Shown here piece after piece: positions 1 through 7,648 of a DNA stretch of 20,045 nucleotides. Under the pieces are notes generated by a model. The model ran no database searches and was not told where the DNA came from. It saw only the letters and a program-made list of their open reading frames with translations. Both the position numbers and the translations under genes were made by a program. How positions within the stretch are numbered: the first letter of the stretch is position 1; each line of letters starts with the position of its first letter. The DNA is from a virus, in IMG/VR virus record IMGVR_UViG_3300008267_000534, positions 1 to 20,045 of that record; one strand, written 5' to 3'.

Positions 1-53
1 GATTTCGCTTTTTCATACTGAGCGAGAACAGCATCTAAAGAATTTGTCGCCAT
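1..53 (-). CDS. N-terminus of unidentified protein, possibly gp32-like ssDNA-binding protein (partial)
   Basis: An ATG at 51-53 on the minus strand opens a frame that stays open to the window edge and encodes MATNSLDAVLAQYEKAK. Only 17 residues are visible, so the product cannot be proven. The short polar, helix-forming start resembles, from memory, N-termini of gp32-type single-stranded DNA-binding proteins in environmental T4-like phages; this is a recollection and not an alignment. The gene is preceded by a 74-base spacer with a well-formed promoter (84-112), unlike the late genes upstream, which fits a replication gene transcribed on its own schedule. No Shine-Dalgarno sequence precedes the ATG; the 15 bases upstream are only A and T. 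The real extent lies outside the window. Confidence 0.45.
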   Translation of the reverse strand, partial: MATNSLDAVLAQYEKAK

Positions 54-83
54 AATAAAATATAATTTAATAGTTAATATACA

Positions 84-112
84 ATAATAAATGTGTCAGC
101 CGTAAAAGTCAA
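84..112 (-). promoter_or_regulatory. Promoter for the gene starting at 53
   Basis: On the minus strand TTGACT (107-112) is followed by a 17-base spacer and TATTAT (84-89); each hexamer matches the sigma-70 consensus at five of six positions. The same bases also fit the Bacteroidota pattern: TTTG at 110-113, 20 bases, then TATTATTG at 82-89 against TAnnTTTG with one mismatch. Transcription would start near 75-78, giving a leader of about 22-25 bases. It differs from the TATTTATA motif upstream of the tail genes, suggesting a host-sigma (early or middle) promoter. No experimental support. Confidence 0.55.
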
Positions 113-127
113 ATGAGTTGAAAAATA

Positions 128-781
128 TTAATTTTTAAGTTTTCTAAAATCTCCTTCTTCCCCGTAATCATGAAATGTTGTTTTAATTTCAGATGGAGCG
201 TAATCTTCAACTTCATCGGTAGTTAAAACGTATTCATTTTTTCCTGATTTTTCAATATCCATTTGTTTGTCAGTAAAAAAATCTTCTAATTTTTGATTAT
301 ATGGTCCTGAATCTAAACTTCTTAATTCAAGTTTTTCTTGTGGAGTTTTTGGTCTATATTTTTCAATCTTCGATTCTAAATCATTAAGTTTAGTCATAAC
401 TTGGTCCATATCGGATAGTTTTTGTTCAAGATTAGAAAGTTGTGAAAATAAATTATTAAAATATTCTTCTTGTTTTGTTTCAATATTTTGTTGTGACTTT
501 ACAAGGTCTGTAATTTCAAGTTCTTCTGTTGTATCTTCCTCCTCACCTATTTTTTCAACATCAGGGTCGGCCTCGACATCAACTGGAGTTGGTTCGGTTG
601 TGCCTGCGGCTGGTGGAGTCGCAGCAGCATCTGCGGGAGGGGCAGCTTCAGCATCAGGAGCCGGTGGAGCAATATCCCCACTTGGGGGTGGGGCATCTAC
701 AGGGACTTCCTGTTCAGATATATAATTATTAATTTTATTATATCTTCTAAGTTCTTCTAAGATAGTTTCAGAAATATTCAT
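128..781 (-). CDS. Conserved-type hypothetical phage protein with Ala/Pro linker and coiled coil
   Basis: This 217-residue acidic protein has three parts. Residues 1-25 form a helical start (MNISETILEELRRYNKINNY followed by ISEQE). Residues 28-70 are a low-complexity Ala/Pro/Asp/Glu linker, encoded by an unusually GC-rich patch near 570-700. Residues about 97-143 look like a coiled coil with regular Leu/Ile/Met spacing (for example FSQLSNLEQKLSDMDQVMTK), followed by a mixed polar C-terminus. There is no signal peptide or membrane segment and no catalytic motif. It starts 4 bases after the stop of the 74-residue gene, so the two are probably co-transcribed. The I-S-E site near residue 23 resembles the (L/I)-x-E cleavage sites of T4-type prohead proteases, which is only suggestive. 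It resembles, from memory, hypothetical proteins of uncultured marine phages. Function unknown; a virion or assembly role is inferred from context. Confidence 0.8.
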   Translation of the reverse strand: MNISETILEELRRYNKINNYISEQEVPVDAPPPSGDIAPPAPDAEAAPPADAAATPPAAGTTEPTPVDVEADPDVEKIGEEEDTTEELEITDLVKSQQNIETKQEEYFNNLFSQLSNLEQKLSDMDQVMTKLNDLESKIEKYRPKTPQEKLELRSLDSGPYNQKLEDFFTDKQMDIEKSGKNEYVLTTDEVEDYAPSEIKTTFHDYGEEGDFRKLKN

Positions 782-785
782 TTTG

Positions 786-1010
786 TTACCCGTTTAATAA
801 TTGTTTTATTCCAGATTTTGTTTCAACATTAATTTTTCTGTTTGACATGTAAGTATTGTCAACTCTTTCAATCAAACCGTCTTTCATTCTAATTGTGTAA
901 CAATCTCCTGTATCTAAATCACAAACTTCTTTAAATCCGTTTCCAGCATCTTTTTCTGTAATTCTTGTTTTTCTTCCAAGGTAATTATCTAATAGTTGTT
1001 TTACGTCCAT
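786..1010 (-). CDS. Small hypothetical protein (74 aa)
   Basis: I do not recognise this 74-residue protein. It begins with a short helix (MDVKQLLDNYLGRK) and continues as a probable beta-rich small domain with two cysteines (C30, C37) flanking an Asp/Gly turn (CDLDTGDC), then alternating charged and hydrophobic residues (YTIRMKDGLIERVD). It has no membrane segment. It is the first gene after the hub, separated by a 34-base spacer that carries the TATTTATA motif 14 bases upstream of the ATG, the same spacing as at the cap gene. It is followed after only 4 bases by the coiled-coil gene. Coding status rests on the tight spacing on both sides, the motif upstream and the ordinary protein-like composition. 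Function unknown. Confidence 0.7.
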   Translation of the reverse strand: MDVKQLLDNYLGRKTRITEKDAGNGFKEVCDLDTGDCYTIRMKDGLIERVDNTYMSNRKINVETKSGIKQLLNG

Positions 1011-1024
1011 GATATTAATTTATA

Positions 1025-1032
1025 TATAAATA
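1025..1032 (-). promoter_or_regulatory. TATTTATA motif upstream of the 74-aa gene (candidate late promoter)
   Basis: An exact TATTTATA on the coding strand, 14 bases before the ATG at 1010, in the 34-base gap after the hub stop codon. It is one of five exact copies in spacers of this cassette. A partly overlapping TATAAATT follows on the same strand, so which octamer matters here is uncertain. Confidence 0.5.
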
Positions 1033-1044
1033 TATCGATTATTA

Positions 1045-4000
1045 TTAAATTGTTGATAAATATCCGTTAACTAATTTATAACTAGCCCGAACTTTTTCTT
1101 GTAATTTATTCAATTCATCGGGGTAAGATTTAACAAAATTTTGATATATATCTGAAGTTCCAGCAGTATTATCTTGTGGGAACTTTTCAATCCAAGTTTT
1201 AGTAAACCCTGTAACAAAAACATTTTCATTTTCTACATTAAGTAAATCGTCTATGAAAACTCTCAAATATTTAGAATAATTAAAATCAATTGCATTCTCT
1301 ATTGTTGGGAAAACTGCATATGCTTGACTATTATTCTGACTATCATTCAAACAAATGTATTCTTTACTGAAATATGAGGCAAGTTCTCCTCCCCAAACGG
1401 TTGTTCCACTTCCAATAGGAATTTGTGACGGGTTATTATTAAAATATTTAAATGATTGACCGTTGTATGATTCAATGTAAAATAATGTTGTTACAACAAA
1501 ATTCATAGAATCTCCACTATTACTACCTGAGTTAAACGCCCTTATTCTTGAACTTACCAACTGTAACATATCTCTTGTAGATGTTGTTGTTTCAGAAGCG
1601 TTAACTGAAGCATAATTTGAGTATTTGTCGTTTACTTTACATATTTTATTTGGGCTAGGTGTTTCTTTAGAGTTAACATTATTAGCAATACTATTCTTCT
1701 TTTGTATTGTGTTTGATGCAACTTTTTCCGCTTGTCGTTTTGTTTTTAAATCATTCTTTAATTTTTTAACAAAATTTTGTCTAATTGTTTCTAATAAAGG
1801 ATTTTTGATTGGTGGGGTATAGACTTTCTGTCTAGTTCCGACCATTGTAGTTTTAAAGTCACTAGCCGTAATTACATGACTAACTTCAGTAATTAAATAA
1901 GGCCCCGAGAACAAAGGAATATTTCTCAATACAAAATACATGGTTGGTTGTATCATTGCATTACCCATGGCAGTAACTGTTGAAGAATAACTTCTTGTTT
2001 TATATATGTTTATTAAACTAACGTTTTGGGTCGCAGTATTAGTACCTTTTGCAAGATTAGCAAGTTCATATTCCATTTTTAAAGATTCTGAAGTTGGTTT
2101 ACCGATATCTTGACCAACTTGTACATTTGTAAACACTCCTTGATTTTGTACACCGAAATCTACATTGAATCCAACAGCCTTATTAGACAAACCAAAATTA
2201 TCCTTTTTTTCACTACTTTCGACTAAAGGATTTTTTGGGGCTTGTTCAAAATCCCAACTATCATCTTTATACGCATTTTTTACATTTGGGTTATTTGTTT
2301 GTTCGGATGGCTGCTCAACATACTGACAAACCATTTTAGTTTTTGACTTTTGATAGTCAACTTCAGTATATGTACCAAATAAACTATTTGCAAAATCTTT
2401 ATTGTCGCTAGCTTGTTTTGACGGAGTATCGTCCACATTTTGACACCCATAAAAATTTATATATGTTGGCATATTATAAATTACAAAATGGTTTTGTTCT
2501 AAGATACTTGATACGATATTAAAAATTGAAGCTTTAGGATTTTTTTTCAAATAATTCATGACTGAAAAAATGTCAACTACAACTTTATTTCCAATGTCTC
2601 TATTTGCTCTATCAAGTAAAAGAATATCCTCAAACATTGTCTCATCGCTGTAATTATTTCCTGCAATCCATTTATCGTTCATTGCTTTAAATAAATTATA
2701 ATATTCTAATTTTGTAACATTTCCTTGTGTTTTTGAATCGTCAACTTTTTCTATTTGAGTGGATGAACTTTGTAACGCTCTTTGGATTTTACCAAAAACT
2801 CCCTCAAATAAAGTATTTCTTAAATTTAGAGTATTATTTACGTGGGTTGTTACATCTTGTATAAAATCAGCGTTATTGTAAGACGGATTTAATATCTTTT
2901 TGGTTGCATATATTTTAATCAAACCAGCAAACCTTTCTATATTTTCAATTGTAAACGCTATATTATTGTCAACAAAGAAATCAGTAATTGTTGACCCAGA
3001 GTCCGAATAAGTGGCAGATGTAATGGTAGAAAATCCAACATTTAAAAGTAAAGATGTCCAAGCTTCTTCATAACTAGTTTGTGAGTCTGCAAGTGTAATT
3101 GTGAGAGCACTTGTTGGTAAAGAATTTGGTGTAGTTGTGGTATATTCATCAGCACTTCCTTTTATACCGGGTAATGGATTATTTGTAAAATACGAAAAGG
3201 TTGGGTAATTAAAATTAGTCGGATTTCCTTTCTGATAAATTGTATTCAAATTTATATAGTTGTTAATGACTCCATTAAAATTCAATAATTGTGTAGTTTG
3301 AAAGTTTTCAATTAAAATATTTTGGTCATCATTTAAGAACGAATCTTTTTCCACTTTTAAAGCCTTTTTTAATATCGATTGTATATTAAAATCTGTTGTG
3401 GACTGTTGTTCGGACCTACTAAAATTTAAAAATTGATTCTCAAATAAATCTAACTCTTCTCTTGTGAACACTCCAAATAAATCCTCAATTTTATCTAAAG
3501 TTACATTTTCACCTAAATCATTTAATATAAAATGGAACGGCCAAGAATCAGTTTTAGTTCTTGACAAATATTCATCAGGTTCAGAAATATAATTTACAGT
3601 TGGGTAATATCCAAAATGTGTTCCTCCCCAAAATAATCTAACTGAACCATTGTATACGTTTTGATTATCAAAAACAGGGTATTCTAAAGCGTTTTGATTG
3701 AAGCATTCTGTTGAAACTTGGGAATATCTTGAGCCAAAAGAAGGCGCTGAATAATAGTAAACTGAAAGGTCATCATTAGCACTTCTGATTTTGTTTTTTA
3801 ATAAAATACTTATAGTCGAATAATTTAAAAAATGTTGGGGTCTTGCAGGGTCATAATCAACGTCTTTAAAAAATGAAGAATCATTATTACTTAATATCAT
3901 TATACTTTTATCAGTAATCTTTTCCTGTATTTCAAATTCCAAATTAGAGGCATCTTCATACAGGTTCTCATTATTAAAGAAATAATAAAAATCATTTAAG

Positions 4001-7000
4001 ACTACTGGATAAAATCCAACATTAACAATATCATTATAAAGTGGGGGATTAGCTGTTTGTGGAACTGTAACAACATCTGTTAATGTAATTGTAATTGCGG
4101 ACATTGTGCTAGCCGTGAAAAAATAACTTGTAGAGGTTGAAAAATTATTTGGGTCATAATTAGAGATTTGGTCAAATGGTCCAAGTACACTATCTAAAAA
4201 ATCAGTTCCTGTTTCTATGAAATTTTTATATCGATACCAAACACTTCCTATTTTACATGCCCACATTTTTGGTACGCTGTGTAAAGCTCCGAACTTATTA
4301 AAAGTAGGCCCAATATAATCTTTTACAGTACTATCAGAATCAATATATTGTCTTTTTAAATTAGCTAAAGGTAAACTATTCAAAAACAAATATGCCGCCT
4401 GAACATATGGATTACTACTATTAGCCTTATCGTTAGCAACACCTTCTTGAATTGCCTTTATGAACTGCGGACTGTTTAACATGGACGAGGTCTTTTCCGC
4501 AATTCTACCGTCAATACCTAATCCTGTTTCAGGATTTACCGCATCTATTCTCCCTTCAGTGTAAAAAGATTTTTTTTCTGAATCAGTATTTTTTGCTCTA
4601 TTTTTAAGATTTGTAAAAGCGTCTTGGAATATTGTTTGGTATTCTAATTTTGTTCCTGTATTAACAAAAAAATTAAATGGTCTATTTTTATTATTTTCTC
4701 CTTTATTTTCTAAGGTATAATCCGAAGCGTAGTTTAATATTTTTTTGAGTTTTGTATTATAAAATAATGATTTGGTGGCATTTAATACTTTATTTAATTC
4801 AAAATTTTGATTTCCATTACTCAAATTTGATTTATTCCAATCAGGGACAACAAATGGCATTATGTCTGTAAAATACAATTCGTTTTTATCTGAGGATTGC
4901 AAATATTTAACCATAGTTTCCTCAACCTCATTTCCATTATTTTCAGTAGCAATTGAAGCTTTAATTTCAGGTAATTCAGTATCTATAAATTTAAAATTAG
5001 ATTCTATTTCTTCTTTTAGATACGGGGTATAAATAGTCCCCGCACTAACGACAAAAAATGCCTTAGGGGCACTTTGTGAAAGATATGCCTCATATTCAAC
5101 TATCCCTCCTTTTTGACCAAAACCAAATTCTTTTAAAAATTCTGTAAGTTCGTTACTGTTTTTACCAATTGCAATTTTAATATTTGACGCTTCAAAAGCT
5201 TCTATAAAGTTTTCAATTGGAGCGGATTTTCCATTTCTTGCAAATCCCTGATACATTGAAATTGTTCTTATTCTTTCATATATTTCAATTAAGAACGGAT
5301 TTATTTGTAAATCAGAGTAAGATTTATTGCTTGCGGTATCAAAAGCTGATATTAATAATCTATTTATTGTCGTTTCATTAGATTGTGGGTTAGGTTTTAA
5401 AGCGTCCTGTTCTCTTTCTAAAAATCCTTTCTGGTACTCTTCAACAAATTCTACTTCAGGCCATACGTTATAATCAAATGCATTAGTCTCAAATATATAA
5501 TCAGGGTCTCCAGGGTATTTTATTTCAAACTTTGTTTCTCCATCTACAGGAATTTCTTTAGCAAACAAAGGCCAAGGGTAAACTGGTGAATCGGGGTCGT
5601 TTTTAACATCTTCTCCACATACACTTTTCTTTTTCGAATCGTTTCTCGCATCAAAAGCCTTTTTATGGACATCATCCATTAATCTTAAAAAAGCATCTGT
5701 AGATGCAAAAATTACTGCTAATATGTTTCTTATTGTCGGTTCAAATCCAATACCTTGGTTTGACTTGAGTAGATTATTTAACTCGGCGGATAAATTTTCC
5801 TCAATGGCATTTAATTTAGCGGTTAAAGTTTTTTCCAATTTAAAAATCTCATCCCTAAAAAATCCTTCTCCGTCAAACCTAAAAAAGAAAGGTACTTCTT
5901 TATTTTGTGGAGGTATTGTGTCGTCAGAATTTCTAGCATTTTCAACTGAAACTCTTATATTATCTAATTTTTGTAGTTCTGTTTTTATTGATTGGAATTC
6001 TGCGGGTGTAGGATTATTTTTACCGAATCTAGCCTTAGCGGTTTCGTATAAATCAATATCTCCTAAATTTGGTAACAGGTAAGGGTTAGGAATCATATTA
6101 GAATCCTTAATGTTTACAGGAATAACATCTTCTTTTTTTCCTACTTTTTGTCCAAATGTCGATGCTTGTTTAAGAATATCATTATGTTTAGTAATTAATG
6201 AATTTAATTTTGTTCTAGCTTCATCATATTTTTTAATATCGTTACCATTGATTATTGTATCTAAATAAGTGTAAACCTTTGAAGGTTTACCATCTCTTCC
6301 AATTACAACATAATATTTTGTTTCATTTAAAAACTCTTTAACCCATGATTTTGGAGACACTCCCGAATATATTTCAGCTAAATAATCGCTTAACAATCCC
6401 GAAAAAGCTTCTCCATCTGTTAGTTTTCCAACATCAATTTGCCCGTAAGTTTCTAATATATTTCTTTCAAAATTTTGAAGTCTTGAAACTAATTGGTCAA
6501 TTGTTAAAGTTGGGAAATCTTTACTAACAATGTTTTTACTTTTATACAATTCATATACACTTTGGATTGTTTTATACCCTCTTTTTTCGACAACTGATAC
6601 AATGTCGGCATTATCTCCATTAAGTTGGTCAACTGACCCTTGTGCTTGATTTGTAGGTTCTGTTTGTATATTAGTATTAACCTGTTGGGAATACATGTAT
6701 GGTAATCCAAGTAAAAACCCTTGTTGTATGTCTGTAAGAATATTGTATTTATATCCTACAAAGTTTAATGTGCTAATAAAATTACCTGAAGATTGGTCAA
6801 AAGATGCTTGGAACTTTTGGAGTATCAACGTATATCTTACGGCCTTTCCATAATACCCTTTTAGGGTTAAATAAAATGTTGGATACGGAAGATTTAAAAA
6901 TACTGAATATACTGAATCATTACCTGACTCAAATAAAGCCCTACCTCTTACGTCTTCTAAAGTTATATTAACTGTCGGGGTAAAACTTGCCCCACATTTA

Positions 7001-7335
7001 TAAGTTATATTTGTTATACCCAATAACTCACTGTTAATTACATTAGGGTCCGCACCTTCAACTTGCAAATTTGTCCAATTTGTGGTTAAATAATTTTGAC
7101 CATTTGGTTTTAGAAAATTTACTGAAGCAATTGCAACGTTTTCTAGTGTTTGTTTGTTTTTACCCGAAAGTAATCTACTTCTTGGGGCAACATTACATTC
7201 CAAATTTGCATACATTACCAAATCCTCTTGGGCAACATTTCTTTCCTCAGGAAATCCTTTTCCGTTAATTACTTTGTTTGGGTCAACTACAAAAATATTA
7301 TCAAAAGATTTTATATAAAAATTCTCATTTGCCAT
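1045..7335 (-). CDS. Giant baseplate hub-like protein with C-terminal peptidoglycan-hydrolase-like domain
   Basis: A 2096-residue protein and the last large structural gene of the cassette. The N-terminal region (about 1-215) has a beta-rich pattern seen in phage baseplate structural proteins, with landmarks ITLEDVRGRALFESG and LPYPTFYLTLKGYYGKAVRY. Residues about 1730-1840 look like a tail-hub (gp27/gpD-type) domain: TAMGNAMIQPTMYFVLRNIP, then LFSGPYLITEVSHVI. Residues about 1920-2050 resemble glucosaminidase/lysozyme-like domains: FYIESYNG with candidate catalytic E1955, the FKYFNNN segment, and AYAVFPTIENAIDFNYSKY, which recalls the Phe/Tyr-rich helix of GH73 enzymes. This matches the idea of T4 gp5/gp27, hub plus lysozyme, fused in one chain; no gp5-type beta-helix spike is visible. 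The roughly 1400-residue middle is unassigned. The start overlaps the previous gene by 11 bases, indicating translational coupling. Hub role likely; enzyme role inferred. Confidence 0.8.
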   Translation of the reverse strand: MANENFYIKSFDNIFVVDPNKVINGKGFPEERNVAQEDLVMYANLECNVAPRSRLLSGKNKQTLENVAIASVNFLKPNGQNYLTTNWTNLQVEGADPNVINSELLGITNITYKCGASFTPTVNITLEDVRGRALFESGNDSVYSVFLNLPYPTFYLTLKGYYGKAVRYTLILQKFQASFDQSSGNFISTLNFVGYKYNILTDIQQGFLLGLPYMYSQQVNTNIQTEPTNQAQGSVDQLNGDNADIVSVVEKRGYKTIQSVYELYKSKNIVSKDFPTLTIDQLVSRLQNFERNILETYGQIDVGKLTDGEAFSGLLSDYLAEIYSGVSPKSWVKEFLNETKYYVVIGRDGKPSKVYTYLDTIINGNDIKKYDEARTKLNSLITKHNDILKQASTFGQKVGKKEDVIPVNIKDSNMIPNPYLLPNLGDIDLYETAKARFGKNNPTPAEFQSIKTELQKLDNIRVSVENARNSDDTIPPQNKEVPFFFRFDGEGFFRDEIFKLEKTLTAKLNAIEENLSAELNNLLKSNQGIGFEPTIRNILAVIFASTDAFLRLMDDVHKKAFDARNDSKKKSVCGEDVKNDPDSPVYPWPLFAKEIPVDGETKFEIKYPGDPDYIFETNAFDYNVWPEVEFVEEYQKGFLEREQDALKPNPQSNETTINRLLISAFDTASNKSYSDLQINPFLIEIYERIRTISMYQGFARNGKSAPIENFIEAFEASNIKIAIGKNSNELTEFLKEFGFGQKGGIVEYEAYLSQSAPKAFFVVSAGTIYTPYLKEEIESNFKFIDTELPEIKASIATENNGNEVEETMVKYLQSSDKNELYFTDIMPFVVPDWNKSNLSNGNQNFELNKVLNATKSLFYNTKLKKILNYASDYTLENKGENNKNRPFNFFVNTGTKLEYQTIFQDAFTNLKNRAKNTDSEKKSFYTEGRIDAVNPETGLGIDGRIAEKTSSMLNSPQFIKAIQEGVANDKANSSNPYVQAAYLFLNSLPLANLKRQYIDSDSTVKDYIGPTFNKFGALHSVPKMWACKIGSVWYRYKNFIETGTDFLDSVLGPFDQISNYDPNNFSTSTSYFFTASTMSAITITLTDVVTVPQTANPPLYNDIVNVGFYPVVLNDFYYFFNNENLYEDASNLEFEIQEKITDKSIMILSNNDSSFFKDVDYDPARPQHFLNYSTISILLKNKIRSANDDLSVYYYSAPSFGSRYSQVSTECFNQNALEYPVFDNQNVYNGSVRLFWGGTHFGYYPTVNYISEPDEYLSRTKTDSWPFHFILNDLGENVTLDKIEDLFGVFTREELDLFENQFLNFSRSEQQSTTDFNIQSILKKALKVEKDSFLNDDQNILIENFQTTQLLNFNGVINNYINLNTIYQKGNPTNFNYPTFSYFTNNPLPGIKGSADEYTTTTPNSLPTSALTITLADSQTSYEEAWTSLLLNVGFSTITSATYSDSGSTITDFFVDNNIAFTIENIERFAGLIKIYATKKILNPSYNNADFIQDVTTHVNNTLNLRNTLFEGVFGKIQRALQSSSTQIEKVDDSKTQGNVTKLEYYNLFKAMNDKWIAGNNYSDETMFEDILLLDRANRDIGNKVVVDIFSVMNYLKKNPKASIFNIVSSILEQNHFVIYNMPTYINFYGCQNVDDTPSKQASDNKDFANSLFGTYTEVDYQKSKTKMVCQYVEQPSEQTNNPNVKNAYKDDSWDFEQAPKNPLVESSEKKDNFGLSNKAVGFNVDFGVQNQGVFTNVQVGQDIGKPTSESLKMEYELANLAKGTNTATQNVSLINIYKTRSYSSTVTAMGNAMIQPTMYFVLRNIPLFSGPYLITEVSHVITASDFKTTMVGTRQKVYTPPIKNPLLETIRQNFVKKLKNDLKTKRQAEKVASNTIQKKNSIANNVNSKETPSPNKICKVNDKYSNYASVNASETTTSTRDMLQLVSSRIRAFNSGSNSGDSMNFVVTTLFYIESYNGQSFKYFNNNPSQIPIGSGTTVWGGELASYFSKEYICLNDSQNNSQAYAVFPTIENAIDFNYSKYLRVFIDDLLNVENENVFVTGFTKTWIEKFPQDNTAGTSDIYQNFVKSYPDELNKLQEKVRASYKLVNGYLSTI

Positions 7336-7648
7336 AATAGAAAAAATGTGTTTCGAGAGCTGACTTATAATCTAAGAGAGATGCTGTTAAAGGAAATGGA
7401 ATTTTAAGAGTTGTATTATCAGGAATATTAATCTCAGAACCTCCATATTCAGGATTTGCTTGTAGTATTAACCAACCAAAATAAGGACTTCCATAATAAG
7501 TTTGGGAAACTTTATCAAGACGAGATATTCCAAGACGATATATATACATTTTATCTGAACTTTTTGCAGGTAAAGTAACATACGGTATATTAACATATTC
7601 ACCATTAACTACCAAATTGGTATATCTATTAAAATATTGAGATGCCAT
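7325..7648 (-). CDS. Baseplate wedge protein, gp53-like with LysM fold
   Basis: This 107-residue protein is built around a LysM-type segment at about residues 40-90: SRLDKVSQTYYGSPYFGWLI, then LQANPEYGG and INIPDNTTLKIPFP. That is the order seen in LysM domains (start helix, YYG turn, ANP motif, 'IP..L.IP' end). T4 gp53 and related baseplate proteins of contractile machines carry a LysM-like fold that ties wedges to the central hub. At 107 residues it is about half the length of T4 gp53 (196), so only the core may be kept. Its ATG overlaps the stop codon of the cap gene (TAATG), and its end overlaps the hub gene by 11 bases, so the three genes form one coupled unit. No Shine-Dalgarno site is visible. 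The family assignment is from motif reading. Confidence 0.75.
   Translation of the reverse strand: MASQYFNRYTNLVVNGEYVNIPYVTLPAKSSDKMYIYRLGISRLDKVSQTYYGSPYFGWLILQANPEYGGSEINIPDNTTLKIPFPLTASLLDYKSALETHFFYYGK

Noticed and set aside
5028-5035. Additional TATAAATA inside the hub gene
   Set aside because: Single internal copy with no gene start near it; expected by chance in AT-rich DNA of this length.
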